NCBI GenBank assembly: GCA_003971905.1
Contig: RSEE01000025.1
Location: 708,467 to 772,466, forward strand
Direction of reading: 5' to 3'
DNA from: Moniliella sp. 'wahieum'
Taxonomy: Eukaryota > Basidiomycota > Moniliellomycetes > Moniliellales > Moniliellaceae
DNA length: 64,000 bases
Shown: positions 45,444 to 59,342 of the stretch, one piece after another
Position numbering within the stretch: the stretch's first letter is position 1
Layout of the letters: every line of letters starts with the position of its first letter
Position numbers and translations under genes: made by a program
Notes under the pieces: model-generated
What the model was told of the DNA's origin: nothing
Seen by the model: the letters and a program-made list of their open reading frames with translations, nothing else
Databases searched by the model: none

Positions 45444-48425
45444 GTTCCCCCTTTCGTGTAGTCTACCGACCGCGTCTCTTCTTCCTCTGCTCTCCTCCCC
45501 CTCGTGCGAGACTCTACAGTGGAGGTGGTAGAGCGCTCCGCCTGTGAGCCGCTAGACTCTAGCTGCCGCCCCTACAGCTCACATGCCCCCCAACCCATGG
45601 CCATTTCTCTTGTGCCGCTATTTCTACGAATCCTTTTCTCCCTCGTTGGCTTGTGCTTCTGTCACGTTATTCGGATGTCATCTTCTACACCAACTCCAAA
45701 GCCATGCATCTCTTGTTCTTGCCCAACATGTCACATGTTGCCAATGCAGCTCCGTCCATTCCACTGCAGGACCAAAGGCGTTCGGCTGGAAAGGTTCGAG
45801 CCCTCGGTTGGCTGGACTGGATACTAGGTACTGGAAGCGGGCAGTTGCATCTTATAGGGGCTCAGGCGCTCAGGCTGAGCTATGACACTGACGGGATGAC
45901 TTGGACGACCGAAGGAGAATGCGTTGCGTGGGAGGAGGCCTTGCCGCCGCGAAACGGGGGCCAATGTACCTGGCCCGTTAAGCGACTCGATTGGTTGGTC
46001 CGGTAGTTAGGCCTTAGGGGTCAGTATGTCAGTCGCTGACCGATCAGAATGCGTTGAGCGTTAGTGAGTACGTGAACGTTGTACACATCAACGCGCCAAC
46101 GTTCACGTTAAGCTTAACGTTAACGCTAAGCCTTAGTAGCGCAGCAGAGAGAAGAGCCGCGGCTTCCCAGGGACTTGAAGCTTGAAGCTGACACCCAGGG
46201 GGTTGGATGGAGTAGGTCGATTAAATGGTTGACCGAATGAACCAGGGGCACCAGCAGGGACACTCGAGGAAGGGGCAGGGGAAGCCGACGCTAAGTACCG
46301 TTACACGTTAAACGTTAAACTTGAACGTTGAAGACGTTGAATCTTGAAGCTTGAAGCTCATCTGGGCAAGATGGCCAGATAGAAGATGTCCTTGGAAACG
46401 GTGCAAAACAGGGAGGGAGCATCGAGCACACGGCTATGTTGGTGCCGCACGTGCTGGCCCAGAAGGCGGTGTACGGAATCCAAGGATGTGCCCTCCATCA
46501 TGCATCGCTAGCACACTAGTCACTAGTCCTAGTCACTAGTCACGTCACCAGCTGGAGCCACTAGTCACTACTAACAAGTCCCGACTCTGGACCGAGATCG
46601 TCGATTCGATGACATGATGACATCTGAGATCCTCCGGTCTCTGAGATACGTACTCTCTAACGCTCCGAGGCGCCACGCAGCAGCCGATGCAATCAGTTAT
46701 TAATCATACTCGGTACAGAGCGTGAGGCTTGAGGTACTGAGTAACTCAACCCTGTACGTGAGTACACTGAGTACAGAGTCCTCGCAGTCTTAGTACGTTT
46801 AGTACTCACTTACTGATACCAGCTGCGATCAAACTGGCGGTCTGGCGCAACTTGCACATCTGCACCACGGGGCCATTGTTCAATCTACGCGGCGTTCCCG
46901 CACTGCGCCCTGCTTCAGAAGACCCAGGCTGTCAAAGGCAGCGCACTCATCCTATTCACTTTTCCTAACGCTTCATAACGATGGGACGTTGGAGTGGATT
47001 GGAACGCCTCGTGCCCAACGCCGACAGCCTCCATTGCCGGTTTCATACCCTCTTCAGCTTGATCGAATCCCTGTTGCTCCGGGCCACCCTACCTTACATG
47101 TTACAAGCCTTGATGTGCCCCGTACCGGTGACGGATGGTGGGGTGGCTGATACTCAAAACGGAATGTACTGAATCGATAGTCGATAGTCCTTGGTAAATT
47201 TGAAAACTCAATAAGCGAATCCAGTGCCCCGTGCTGAGTGGCTGAGCCTTGCTGCGCCGTTGCGGGCATGTTGAGCAGCGGGGCTGCAGCGGCTGAGTGC
47301 TGCCTGCGCCTGCTGCGCCCGCTCTGGAACCTGGGGTGTCCAGTGTGTGGCTTGAAAAATCCCGAAGATAGGGGCGGGAACGCCCATTGTACTACGTGCA
47401 ACGTTCAACGTAGTGTTCGTTCGTCGAACGTCGTTGAGGTTGAACTTGATGCGTTCTCATCGACCATCGACCATCGACCATCGACCATCGACCATCGACC
47501 ATCGACCATCGACCATCGACCATCGACCATCGACCATCGATTCTCCATGGTGATGTTGATGCTGCAGATGCCGGGGGCATCTGGTGCATCGTTCTTTGAT
47601 GCTGGGATGGGGGGGCCTGACGCATCCTCAGGCTCAGGCCTCATGAGGACCAAGTCTATTCGAATACTCACAGACTTTATTACTGTTGCTAAACAGACTC
47701 ATACGCCATCGCTCTAAGACCCAATCGCGCTCAGTCGAACAGCGATCTTACCGTCTTACCCGTGGGCGGAGATCCAAGAACCTCCTCTGGTTTTCGGGGC
47801 CGACGGGTCGAAGTGTATCCCAGTGTTGGGAACGTTGAGCGGGGAGTACATGGTGCAGACAAATACAAAATACATACTGTGGGTGCGCCCTGGTGCATGG
47901 TGTGGCCTGGTGCACGGTGCACCGGGAGGCTGGCTGGCAGCAGCCATCGGCGCATTGTAGCGCACATCATGCATGATCGTCATGCACCATGCCGTCGCAC
48001 CTGTGGCGTTAAGCTTTAGAGCGAAGGCTTAGCGCTGTAGCGCTGTAACCCTGCCTCCTTGCATATCCAGCGCACTGGCCCCGCGCCGTTGCTCCCACCA
48101 CTGAGCCCTTGCGCTCTCCCTCCGGATTGCGTGCAGCAGCGCATCCGGCACCAGCGCACACTGCCCCGCGCCCATGCACGGCGCCACCCGCAGGCGAGTG
48201 CCTGGCCACCCGTCACAGACTGCAGTCCCTCGCAGCTAGCACTATCCGCCATCAGTGCATCCGCCAGCGCAAGCCCCGCGCCCGGCCCTTTCCTGCCCCG
48301 ATCCGACACTACACGCGTGTCCTCCGGCAGCAGCCTCCAACCAACCCTCTCCCTCCTCCATCCAGTGCCCCCCGCTGCCCCCCCCCCCCCACCGCTCCCA
48401 TCCCCTGCTCCCGCCACCACCAGCG
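45444..48425. other. Repeat-rich spacer, no gene seen
   Basis: About 3 kb. It contains AACGTT/TTAACG palindromes (46072-46340), GAAGCTT words, CACTAGT heptamers (46513-46570), a (CATCGAC)n array at 47458-47540 and ATGCATCATG/GGTGCA words (47890-47990). The GC-rich 48050-48425 stretch is the permease leader, with a C13 tract at 48378-48390. Confidence 0.6.
47458..47540 (+). repeat. (CATCGAC)n heptanucleotide tandem array
   Basis: Just under twelve perfect 7-bp units. This is a second heptamer-based array, with different sequence from the one at 3814. Confidence 0.95.
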
Positions 48426-50616
48426 ATGCAGCCCAGCATTCCGCTCAAGCGTTTCGACACGGGCGAGTCGGATGAGTCGGCCATCGACACCGGCATGGGC
48501 GAGGGCATGGAGGAGGTCCACCCCGGCGGCATGCCCACCAAAGTGTTCAGCTGGCCGCCCGACACCAAGGTATCTGACGACGCCCCCTGGGCTCACATCG
48601 TCCCCGTGCGGACCAAGGACACCAGCGACGACCATGCTGCCCAGGCGGAAATCGAGAGTGGCGACCGCTTTCCTCCCGAGGACCAGCAGGACGTCCTCGA
48701 TGTCTTGGGCGGCGGACTTGTCTCCCATCTCAATCTCTGGCGCGGGCAGAAGGCTTCCTTGGCGACTTGTCCGGAGTCCCTACTGCCCAACAGCAGGAGC
48801 TCTTTCATCTCCCTGCCGGCTTGCGCAAGGGGCTCAAGCAACGACAGTACGTTCTCTACCTCTCGCACTGCTGCCGCTGACTTCTCTCCCTCCACAGTGT
48901 ACAGAGTGAGTCGTGATTTTTTGTTCTTCCGTATTGTGCGAGATGGTGGTGGGGAAGGTTGGACCATCGATCGAAATGCTAACCAACGAGACGCTAGTGA
49001 TCGCCCTCAGCTCTGTGATTGCTGGTGGGATTTTCCTCCAGACGGGACATACCCTGGCTGTTGCCGGCCCGCTCTCCCTCTTGATCGCGTATCTGTTACA
49101 GGCGGACTGATTGCGTGCGTGATACTGTGCGAAGCCGAGCTTGCCAGTTTAGCCCCTGTCTCGGGCTTTTACGTACGGCACCCGTCCATGTGGCTGGATG
49201 AGGCGTTGCGTTCGCCACGGGCTGGGCTATCGTCGTAGGCAACGCGCTGGCGCTCGCGCCGGCCGAACTAATCTCCTGTGCCCAGATGGCACTCTACTGG
49301 GGAATGTCTCCCCTGCCGTCCTAATCACCGTCATGGCCACTCTGATTGTGGCATCCAACGTGTTTATGCTACGCATCATGGGGGAGGTGGAGGTGGTAGC
49401 AGCAGTGTTCAAACTGATTTTTATCATCATGCTTGTCATTCTCAGTCTCTGCCTCGACCTAGGTGCCGGGCCCAAGGGGGAACGGATCGGGTTCCGGTAC
49501 TGGACCGCGCCCGATGGGCCCATGCGATCTTTTCTTCTCCCAGGGGCGAGCGGTAGGTTTTTCGGCGTTTGGCAAGCGGCCATCACCAGCGTTTACACCT
49601 TCACCACCATCGACGCTACGTTTGTTGCCGCTGCTGAGCTCGAGGCTCCACGACGCAACATCCCCAAAGCTGCCAAACGGTAGGTTTCTCTCCCTCTACG
49701 CACTCGCTTGTCTTGCGGTAGCAGATGACTGACAAGCAGGTAGTGTGTTTATTCGCGTTTTTGTCCTTTATAACCTGCTCATCATTTCCATGGGGCTCAT
49801 CGTCTCCTCCCGTGACCCACGGCTGAACCGTACCGTAGGGACCCAACAGAGCGTCTTTGTCATTGCGGTCGAAACAGCTGGCATCAAAGCCATGCCCAGC
49901 ATCATTAGTACGTCCTCTTGTCCCTTGCTCCGCCGTCCTTTCTCCATCCACAAGAAATTGACAAGTTGGATCACAGACGTTTGTGTCATCGCTTCATCCT
50001 GGAGCGCAGCCAACTCGTTTGTCCTTGCAGGTTCGCGTACCTTGGTAAGCCTTTCTGAGGAAGGATATGCCCCCAAGGCGTTTACCAAGATTCACAAGTT
50101 TGGCGTGCCCTGGGTCGCGGTTTTGACCATGTGCATTTGCTTTTTTGGCCTTTCTTTTCTGGCCATGTCTTCGCGCGCCACTTCCATTTTCAACTGGTCC
50201 AGTGCGTGTGCCATGTGTACCTGTGGACATACTCGGTAATCTGCCTTACCTCGATCCGCGTACAACGCGGGATGAAGGTGCAGGGAATCAAACGTTCCTC
50301 CCTTCCCTGGAGTATGAGGGGGCAACCGTACATTGCCTACGTTGGACTGAGCGGCTGCCTCCTCCTCCTTCTCAGCAACGGAATCCAGATTATGGTCCCG
50401 GGTCACTTTTCCGTCCCGGCGCTCCTCTCTTCGTACTTGGCTCCGTTGGTTCTGCTAGGCGTCACGGCCCTGTACAAATTCTGGTACCGTACCACCATTG
50501 TACCAGTGGAGGAGATGCCAATCCAACCCTGGATCATCCAACATATCATGAACCCCGAACCTCCTGCCCCTCGTTTGAGAGGGTGGCGCCGCCTCCTCGT
50601 TTTCCTCTGGGCATGA
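48426..50616 (+). CDS. AAT-family amino-acid permease
   Basis: Plasma-membrane amino-acid:H+ symporter (APC superfamily, fungal AAT type). A long cytosolic N-terminus starts MQPSIPLKRFDTGESDES. Then QRH-VQ-MIALSSVIAGGIFL matches the family's RHVQMIAIGGTIGTGLF. Later segments: LIACVILCEAELASLAPVSG, LITVMATLIVASNVFMLRI, PRRNIPKAAKR, IASSWSAANSFVLAGSRTL, GVPWVAVLTMCICFFGLSF, and the C-terminal ten-to-twelve-TM half ending at 50614. Introns: 48847-48897, 48906-48997, 49680-49743 and 49911-49977. The first two flank an 8-nt exon (48898-48905). Frames slip near 48757, 49110, 49200, 49320 and 50203. The VAG substitution for GTG in the first membrane motif is notable. Confidence 0.85.
48898..48905 (+). 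other. 8-nt microexon (TGTACAGA)
   Basis: Bounded by CTCCACAG and GTGAGT. Joining CAACGACA + TGTACAGA + TGATCGCC yields Gln-Arg-His-Val-Gln-Met-Ile-Ala, the conserved start of the permease core. Confidence 0.7.
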
Positions 50617-52441
50617 GTGCCTTCACCATTTTCTCCTCCTGTATCATAATATCTTGCCCGCATCAATTCTCTGGATCCAACTGTTATGTGGGGAGTGAGA
50701 CTCTTGAGGTTCGTAGTCGCGCATAACCAGTCACAAGGCGGCCGCACAGGGGGGACTCTAATCCGCCAAGCTGGACGATTGATGATCGGTTTCCCACCAA
50801 CGATGGGATCAACGAGGATAAAAAAGTCAGGATCGTGTTGCCAACGGAACGAGGCCGACCAAAGACAACAGGGAGGAAGAAAGGAAAAGAGACACCGAAG
50901 CAATATAAACTTGATGCGTTCGTTTTTGTAATGGCCCATTGAACAAGGGGTCAACTCTATACTTGCTTCCATACCGTCGACAGCACAGGCGGATTGTAGG
51001 GAGATTGAAGCAACAGAGGATACCGTGGATGCAATAGAACAGATAATCCACCGGCAGTGGGGATATAGGGGTCAAATACATCTCATCCACCAACCCATGT
51101 TGTGGGTGGTGGCAGAGTGGGTGGATATGACGACGGGCAAAGCGTTAGCACATAAAAAGGGTGTGGGGGGGGGTCACGGCATGAAGAAAACAGGCGTAAC
51201 GATGAGAAACACACAGAAGCGGAGGAAAAATGATTGCTTGCGCAAGCAGGGTGGAGGTGGCCGGGGAGGGACGGGGAAATGAACAACCCAATGTGTGCTG
51301 GCTCCCTGCGGGTTGGCCTCCGCGTTTGGTACACGTCGAATTCTGTTTCGGGGCTTCGATGTAGCAGGGCTCTCAGCAAGGTAAAACCGGCGGAGCATGA
51401 AAATGGCTTCAGTTCCAGGTCGCCCCCCGACCCACGGCAGATGGATAGGTCGGACGAAGGATGCATACCGAGCGCTGTTTGTGGGCTTCTACCGCTGATG
51501 CTCGTGCCGGGACGCTGCCTCAACTAGGGCAAGAGTGTAACGGGGTCGTCCGGCACTTGCAGGATGATACTGTTGATGCCGAACTGCGCGCTTCCCGCCG
51601 CCATACTAGGACACGCATTGGATCCCGAATTGGCCTAGGGCAGCCCTACGCATGGGACACGCACAGAATAGGACCGCGCATGTCATGCATCATGGTCAGT
51701 CGCATGGGGAAAGAGGGCGAAAGGGAGAGGGGGGCATCGCGCGGCGGGTAGAGCAGACATCTGATTCCCGGTATCTCTGCGAACTCAGCATGAATGGCGT
51801 GCATGACTCAGCACGGTGCTCTTGCAACCAAAGACACACCCCAGCCGATTCTGCGCCGTGTTCGGCTGCATCTGGTACAAGGGCCAAGGCGAGACGCATC
51901 GCCCGCTAGCCAATCACCCTGCAACGGCTGCCCGGCGGCGTCGACGTGATTGGCTACCCGTTAGCGCCACATGGTGTGCGTGCATGACCTCGACTGTCGC
52001 AGCGTCGACGACGGGCAGAGACGGAAGGATGACATGGATGACAGCAAACAAGAAGACCGCGGGCCGACACGTGGCGGCGATGGCGGTGGCGGGGCGCAGT
52101 CCGGGTGACAGGAACCGATTTGCGGGGAACGGACTCGATCTCCTGGCGCCCTACGGCCTAGAGCTGCCCCACAGGCCTGGTCCCGGAGCGGCGTCCCTGT
52201 GTGGGGTAAACGTTTAAAGGGGAGGTTCTGCCGGCGAATACACGCCGCAGCACGATGATGGGTGGCACCCAACCAGTGTCGGCGCAATTCAACCCTAGTG
52301 GACATGCACCCTCTCACTGAGCCCGCTTCCCGCGGCCTGCACCCCCGCCGCGGGACGCGTGCCGGGCGTGTGGCGTTAGCATTGAATATTGAGCCAAGTC
52401 CCGAGGCAGCGCCCGCGTCCTGCTCCCACCCACCTGCCGTC
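50617..52441. other. Intergenic, no gene seen
   Basis: 3' flank of the permease and promoter side of SSB. It includes GATGAGATG-rich and GGGTGTGGGG stretches and an ATGCATCATG word near 51680. No gene signature. Confidence 0.5.
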
Positions 52442-54290
<1,849 letters not shown>

Positions 54291-55815
54291 GAAAGGCTTT
54301 AGTCCTTGTTCCAAAAGCTCCTCATCGCGATTTCCTCTCCTATTCTCCTGAGGTCCTACTAGGTTCTCCATGAATCGCCTGCGCCTCATGCTCAGTCTAG
54401 GCTCATAGGCTCAGGCTCGGATTGGGTGCTCTCGCGTCAAGCATATACGCAGCAATAAAAAAGAGAAAAAAAATACTGGTTGAAAGGGATTTGATCACGA
54501 GGACTCCAAGGAGCCGCGTTCTAGTGCTACGCACTGGTCTGCCGTAGGACAGCTGAGAGATTACTACGCGATCTGTTGTTGTGGAAAACATGTTCCTTTC
54601 AGCCTCATAAACTTTGATGACCCACAAAGCCTAGTACTTCTGCTTTTTGTCTACCAGTCTCTCTGCCGGGTAAGGCCTAGCAGTAGTACCTCTGAGTACA
54701 GCCTAAGCAAGCGCCAGGCAGCTGTTCTGCGCCACCGACTGACCCACCCTCGCTTCTTCTGCTCGCGTCCCCCATAGGGCTGCATGCATGCATTGCTGTA
54801 CGAAAACCAATCGCTTTGGCAGCGCATCGCGTGCCGGCTTCTGCGGCTGCACTCATCTCCCTCAGTCTCTCTCGCTGCAAGACGCCGCCCACGCCTGCGG
54901 CTTGGACAGTGTGCCCAGCACATGGCAAACATTGGTCATTAACATTGCCAACGAACTCCTCCATGCCCCCTTTGAATGGAGCTTGTCCGGCACACCGCTT
55001 CGTCTGCCTTGTCCTCCTCCTCGTCTGCCACCCTCTCCTGCCCACTGGCGTATACGTACCGGTCTCCGGCACGGCCGCAGCGTGCGAGCAACCGCCGAGA
55101 CACGGCACGGCCGCTGGCTGCGCCTGCGCCGCACGCCGCGCCGAGCGGAGGAGCAATCGAGCGGGGCAGCGCAACACAGTGTGACAGTGACGCGTCGCGT
55201 GCGTATCACGCCCTGCGACAAGCGGCCCTCGGACGGAGCGGCTTTAATAAGCTTTACTGATCGATTTATCAACAAGTAGGAGCTATTAGGCCCAGCGCAC
55301 CCTCCCGGCCTGGTGGAACGCGGCATCAGCTGCCCGGCTGGTCCGCCAATCCTGCCGCCGACGCTTCCCCATGCTCCGCCCGCCGTCTCCCCCGTCGCTT
55401 CTGCCTGTCCCCCGCTACGCCCTCCCCTCCGCTGGCGTGGGACGTAGTCGTCATGCGGAGGTGGGTTTGGGCGGACGAGGAGGAGGCAGCGCGGGGCCGC
55501 CAACGGCCGCTCCGCCGGTTCCAGCTCGCCGAGCGCGTGGGGGAGCTCGTGCCGCACAGGGCTGCTGTTCCTGCGTCCAACAGAGGATGATCAATGTCCT
55601 GTGTTTCGGACGCACGAGACTGGACAGCAGTGGACTTTTTCCCCCCTTGTCTTACGATCAGCGTACGATTTTCCGTTGGTTCCTATGTATATAAGTATCG
55701 TACGCTTAATTGGCGATGGAGAGCCTTTGGTCGACAACACTGGAAGTCGTTGATCTGAACGGGTACGACCGCTGCGACTTCCGCACACGGCCCCGCCCCA
55801 CTGACTGTTTTCAGT
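54291..55815. other. Intergenic, no gene seen
   Basis: 3' flank of SSB and upstream region of the QDR-like transporter. GC-rich at 54980-55560. No supported gene. Confidence 0.5.
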
Positions 55816-57804
55816 ATGGGCTCCTTGATCGATATCTCCCCGGCCTCCAAGGAGGGCTCGACGCACGATGCGCTCGCGGGCAGTAGTAATCAGGTTGACC
55901 TGGCTGTCGGAGAGGAATCGCCGGCCGGAACCGCTGGCCGTGTTCTCCCGCTGGGCTCAGACAAAGGACGCGGTGGCCCAGGTGGACCTGGAACAACAGG
56001 AAGACGAAAAGGATGATCTGGGGCCAAAGGCGCTGCCGACCGAGCCGTACTGCGCCTTCACTCAGGGAACCAAGCTCTTCATTGTCCTGACCGTCTCCAT
56101 GGCCGGCTTCTTCTCGCCGTTTTCCATCAACATTTACATTCCGGCCCTGCCCCAAATCGCACAAAAGCTGCATATCTCTGGGAGTAAGTGGACCTGTGGC
56201 GAGACTTGGCCGTACTAGGACGTGCGCTTCTGACCTTTGCTCCATGCCGCCTCTGCTCCTAGCCGACACCAATGTCACGGTGACCGTCTACATGATCGCC
56301 CAGGGTTAAGTCTTCTGGGCCCCGCTATCAGACGTACGTTCCCCCCTGTCTCCGAGTACTTCTGACCGTGTGGGCGTGTGGATCCGCACGCTGGTGTTCT
56401 GACGCGAACCTGTACCCTTATGAACGCGATTCGATAATGGATGCTGCTTGGTTGTGTATACCTGCAGGTTTTGGCCGCCGACCCATTTACCTCATCACGT
56501 TCCTAATCTACTTTGCCGCCAACCTCGGTTTGTCCTTTACGAACGTCTACTGGCTTCTCGTCGTTCTGCGTATGGTCCAGGCGGCCGGCGCGTGCAGCGC
56601 GATTGCCATTGGAGCAGGGACGATTAGCGATGTTACGGAGCGCAAAGAGCGGGGGGGTTACATGGGGTACTATGCCCTGGCGCAGTACACCGGTCCGGCC
56701 ATTGGGCCCGTCATTGGCGGCGCCTTGGCCCAGCGGTGGGACTTCCACGCGACCTTCTTCTTCCTCACTGCGCTCTCGGGCCCTTTCTCATCTTTATGGC
56801 CCTGTTCCTCGTCGAGACACTGCGCGTGCTAGTGGGCAACGGAAGCGCTCGCACCGGGGGATCTACGCCCCCTCCTCGAGCCCAGCTGCTCGCCTCCTCC
56901 TCCTCCACCTCCTCGGCCCCCGCCCGCGCATGAAGAGCCCCCCCAGCGCCCGTCGAGCAGCCCCTGGAGTTCGGCTTCCAACGGCCCTTTTGGTCTTTGC
57001 CCGACCGGAAACTAGTCGGCCATCGCGGCCTTTCGATGATGGTCTATGCGACCTACTACCTATCCTCGGGCTCGCTGCCCTACCTCTTCAAAGAGGTGTA
57101 CGGCCTGGACGAGCTGATGATTGGCGTGTGCTTCGTCCCGAGCGGCGTGGGGTGTGCCCTGGTACCGTCGTTGCGGGAAAATTGCTCGATTGGGATTACC
57201 GCCGCGCCCTGCGCAGCCGCGCGTACAGCTCACCCGTGCCCGCTTGCGCTCGGCCTGGGTCTACTTGCCTTGCTATTCCGTCTCGCTCTTGGCATACGGC
57301 TGGTGCGTGCGTGCACATACGAGCATTGCCGCTCCGATCGTCTTTCAGTTACACGTACGTCCTGCTTTGCCCGCATGCAATGTATGCAGCACCGTTCTAC
57401 GTATACTAATGCGGAAACGCTAACGAGAATGATGATGATGATTCTGCCTTTCTCTTTCTTCTGTGCCGCCCACCCTGCCCATCTCACATGGTATATGGGC
57501 GATGACCTCCCTGGACACGGACATGGTATTCTAGTGGGCTGTTCTCCACCATGTACTTTACCAACATCAACACGCTCATCGTCGACCTGTACCCCGGTAA
57601 GGCCGCCAGTGCCACGGCGGCCGTTAATGTAGGCCGGTGCCTGCTGGGCGCTGTGGCTGTGGCGGTGGTCCAGCCGATGATCCAGGCCATGGGCGCAGGA
57701 TGGACGTTCACCCTCGGCGCACTCCTCACGCTCGTTGTGGGGCTCGTGTGCCAGGGCCTATTTATCTCTATGGCGAGGCCTGGGCCGCACGCGCGTCGGC
57801 CTAG
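55816..57804 (+). CDS. QDR/DHA1-type MFS drug or polyamine exporter
   Basis: Major facilitator with 12 predicted membrane segments. The start at 55816 gives [15 protein letters not shown], then an acidic N-terminal region (EQQEDEKDD). Motifs: [45 protein letters not shown] and [11 protein letters not shown] (MFS motif A), then [33 protein letters not shown], and in the second half [39 protein letters not shown] and [20 protein letters not shown], typical of Qdr/Dtr proteins. Introns 56184-56262, 56334-56467 and 57355-57534. Likely stop TAG 57802-57804 ([10 protein letters not shown]). Frame breaks near 55920, 56310, 56468, 56785, 56990, 57165, 57230 and 57760. Substrate unknown. Confidence 0.8.
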
Positions 57805-59342
57805 GCATCCTCCTCGTCCTCCTCCTTCTTTTCCTTGTCTTCGTCTCTCCTGCGGAGAATCACGCATCCGCTTCGCCGGATCTATCTATTGTCTACTCTC
57901 TCGGCTTCCGATGGTTACACTTGCGTGCGCTCTCTGGTTTTATACAGTGCCCCATTTTTATCCTGCTGCGTCCCGTTGCTTGCCCAATGCATCATGCCCA
58001 ATGCATCCTCCTGCGCCAGTGGATGTGGAGCGGGAGGCCGCAGACCGTAGTTGGACGAGGCGTAGTAGTACAGGCTCCCCTCGGGCGCACATCGCACGCC
58101 TCGGATCGCGTCGCGTTGCAACCTGCCGCGCCCCTTCTCGTTGGGCATAAGCGCGCTCCCGGCTCCCTTTAACCACCGCTAAACCCAATTTCTCGATCCG
58201 TTGCAACTGTGAAGGCGGTGGCCTAGATTCAATAGTCACGATCTGGGGATGGCGGCTCTCTGAAAATGGTTGGAACTGGCCCCATGTTCATCCTGAATCA
58301 GATTGTTCGCCTTGGCCAGTGTACGTTTTCTCGTCCCTATTCACGCGTTATACTGATGCTCATGGAAAAAACACCAATAAGGTAAGTACGGTGGGCACTC
58401 ATCGTAATGGCTACTTTCGCGCTTTGCTGCAACTGAGAGAAGAGAACGGGGCGGAAGAACGCAGGTTCGTAACTCGGATCAACAAAGCGAACGGCGAGCA
58501 AGCGCGTTGGCGCTGCGAGGCTCAATGTACGATGCACGGTGCACGACGGTTGGACCGATAGCGAGGATGGCGTGGAGCAAGCGACCCCCAACATATGGCG
58601 TGAGCAGGATCATGCACGACGCCGGTCCTCGGCGGCCGCGCTCGGAGGTAGCGGCGTTGCTTCCACACCATCATGAGAGAGCGGGAGGCCGATCGCTTCT
58701 TGGGGTGAGAGACCGACGCACGCAGCCTCGTGTGCATGTGCACCGCGCAGGATGCGCAAGAGCCGTCGCGTGCGCAATGGGGGCCAGCGATGAGCCGCGT
58801 TGACATGTGACATGACATGTGATGTATGCGGCAAGTGACACTGAAAATTGAATAGTGACTAGAGCGACGCACAGACCACCAGGTACGACCCGCCAAGTCC
58901 GCGAGCACGCTGCACATGCGGTCTGGGTACGCAGGCACCGTCCTGGCCCACGACGGACGAGGCGGCCTTGCCGTTCGCTCGGCCGTGCGCGCTGGGCAGC
59001 CGGCAGGACGTGCGACATGTCACAGCAGATGCGGATGCCCCCACCGTGCCATCCGAGCGCCGCGCTTGTCCGCCGGGCGACCATTCACGATTCCATTCAT
59101 CATCTGAACGACGATCCATCCGCCGTCTGCGACGTGCGCTCCGCACAGGCTGTCCGCCTGCGCCGTGCGCAGTCCCCCCAGTGTACCGCCGGCTCCCCGC
59201 CCGATTTGGGACACCGAGCTGAGACGCTGGACGGGGTCTGTGCGGGACAAGCGTATAATGTAAGCTGTCCTCCTCGGCGCCCACTGCCTCCTCCCCCTGC
59301 TCTCGCTCTCACCAGCACCGCCTCGGACGCACTCCAAGCCCC
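57805..59342. other. Intergenic, no gene seen
   Basis: AATGCATCATGCCCAATGCATCC at 57987-58009 and ACGATGCACGGTGCACGACG at 58530-58549 belong to the dispersed ATGCAT motif family. No gene signature. Confidence 0.5.

Noticed and set aside
45528-45560. GGTGGTAGAGCGCTCCGCC, resembling a tRNA A box and anticodon stem
   Set aside because: No T-arm follows within tRNA distance and the cloverleaf does not close. It lies just after eIF4E in its 3' flank.
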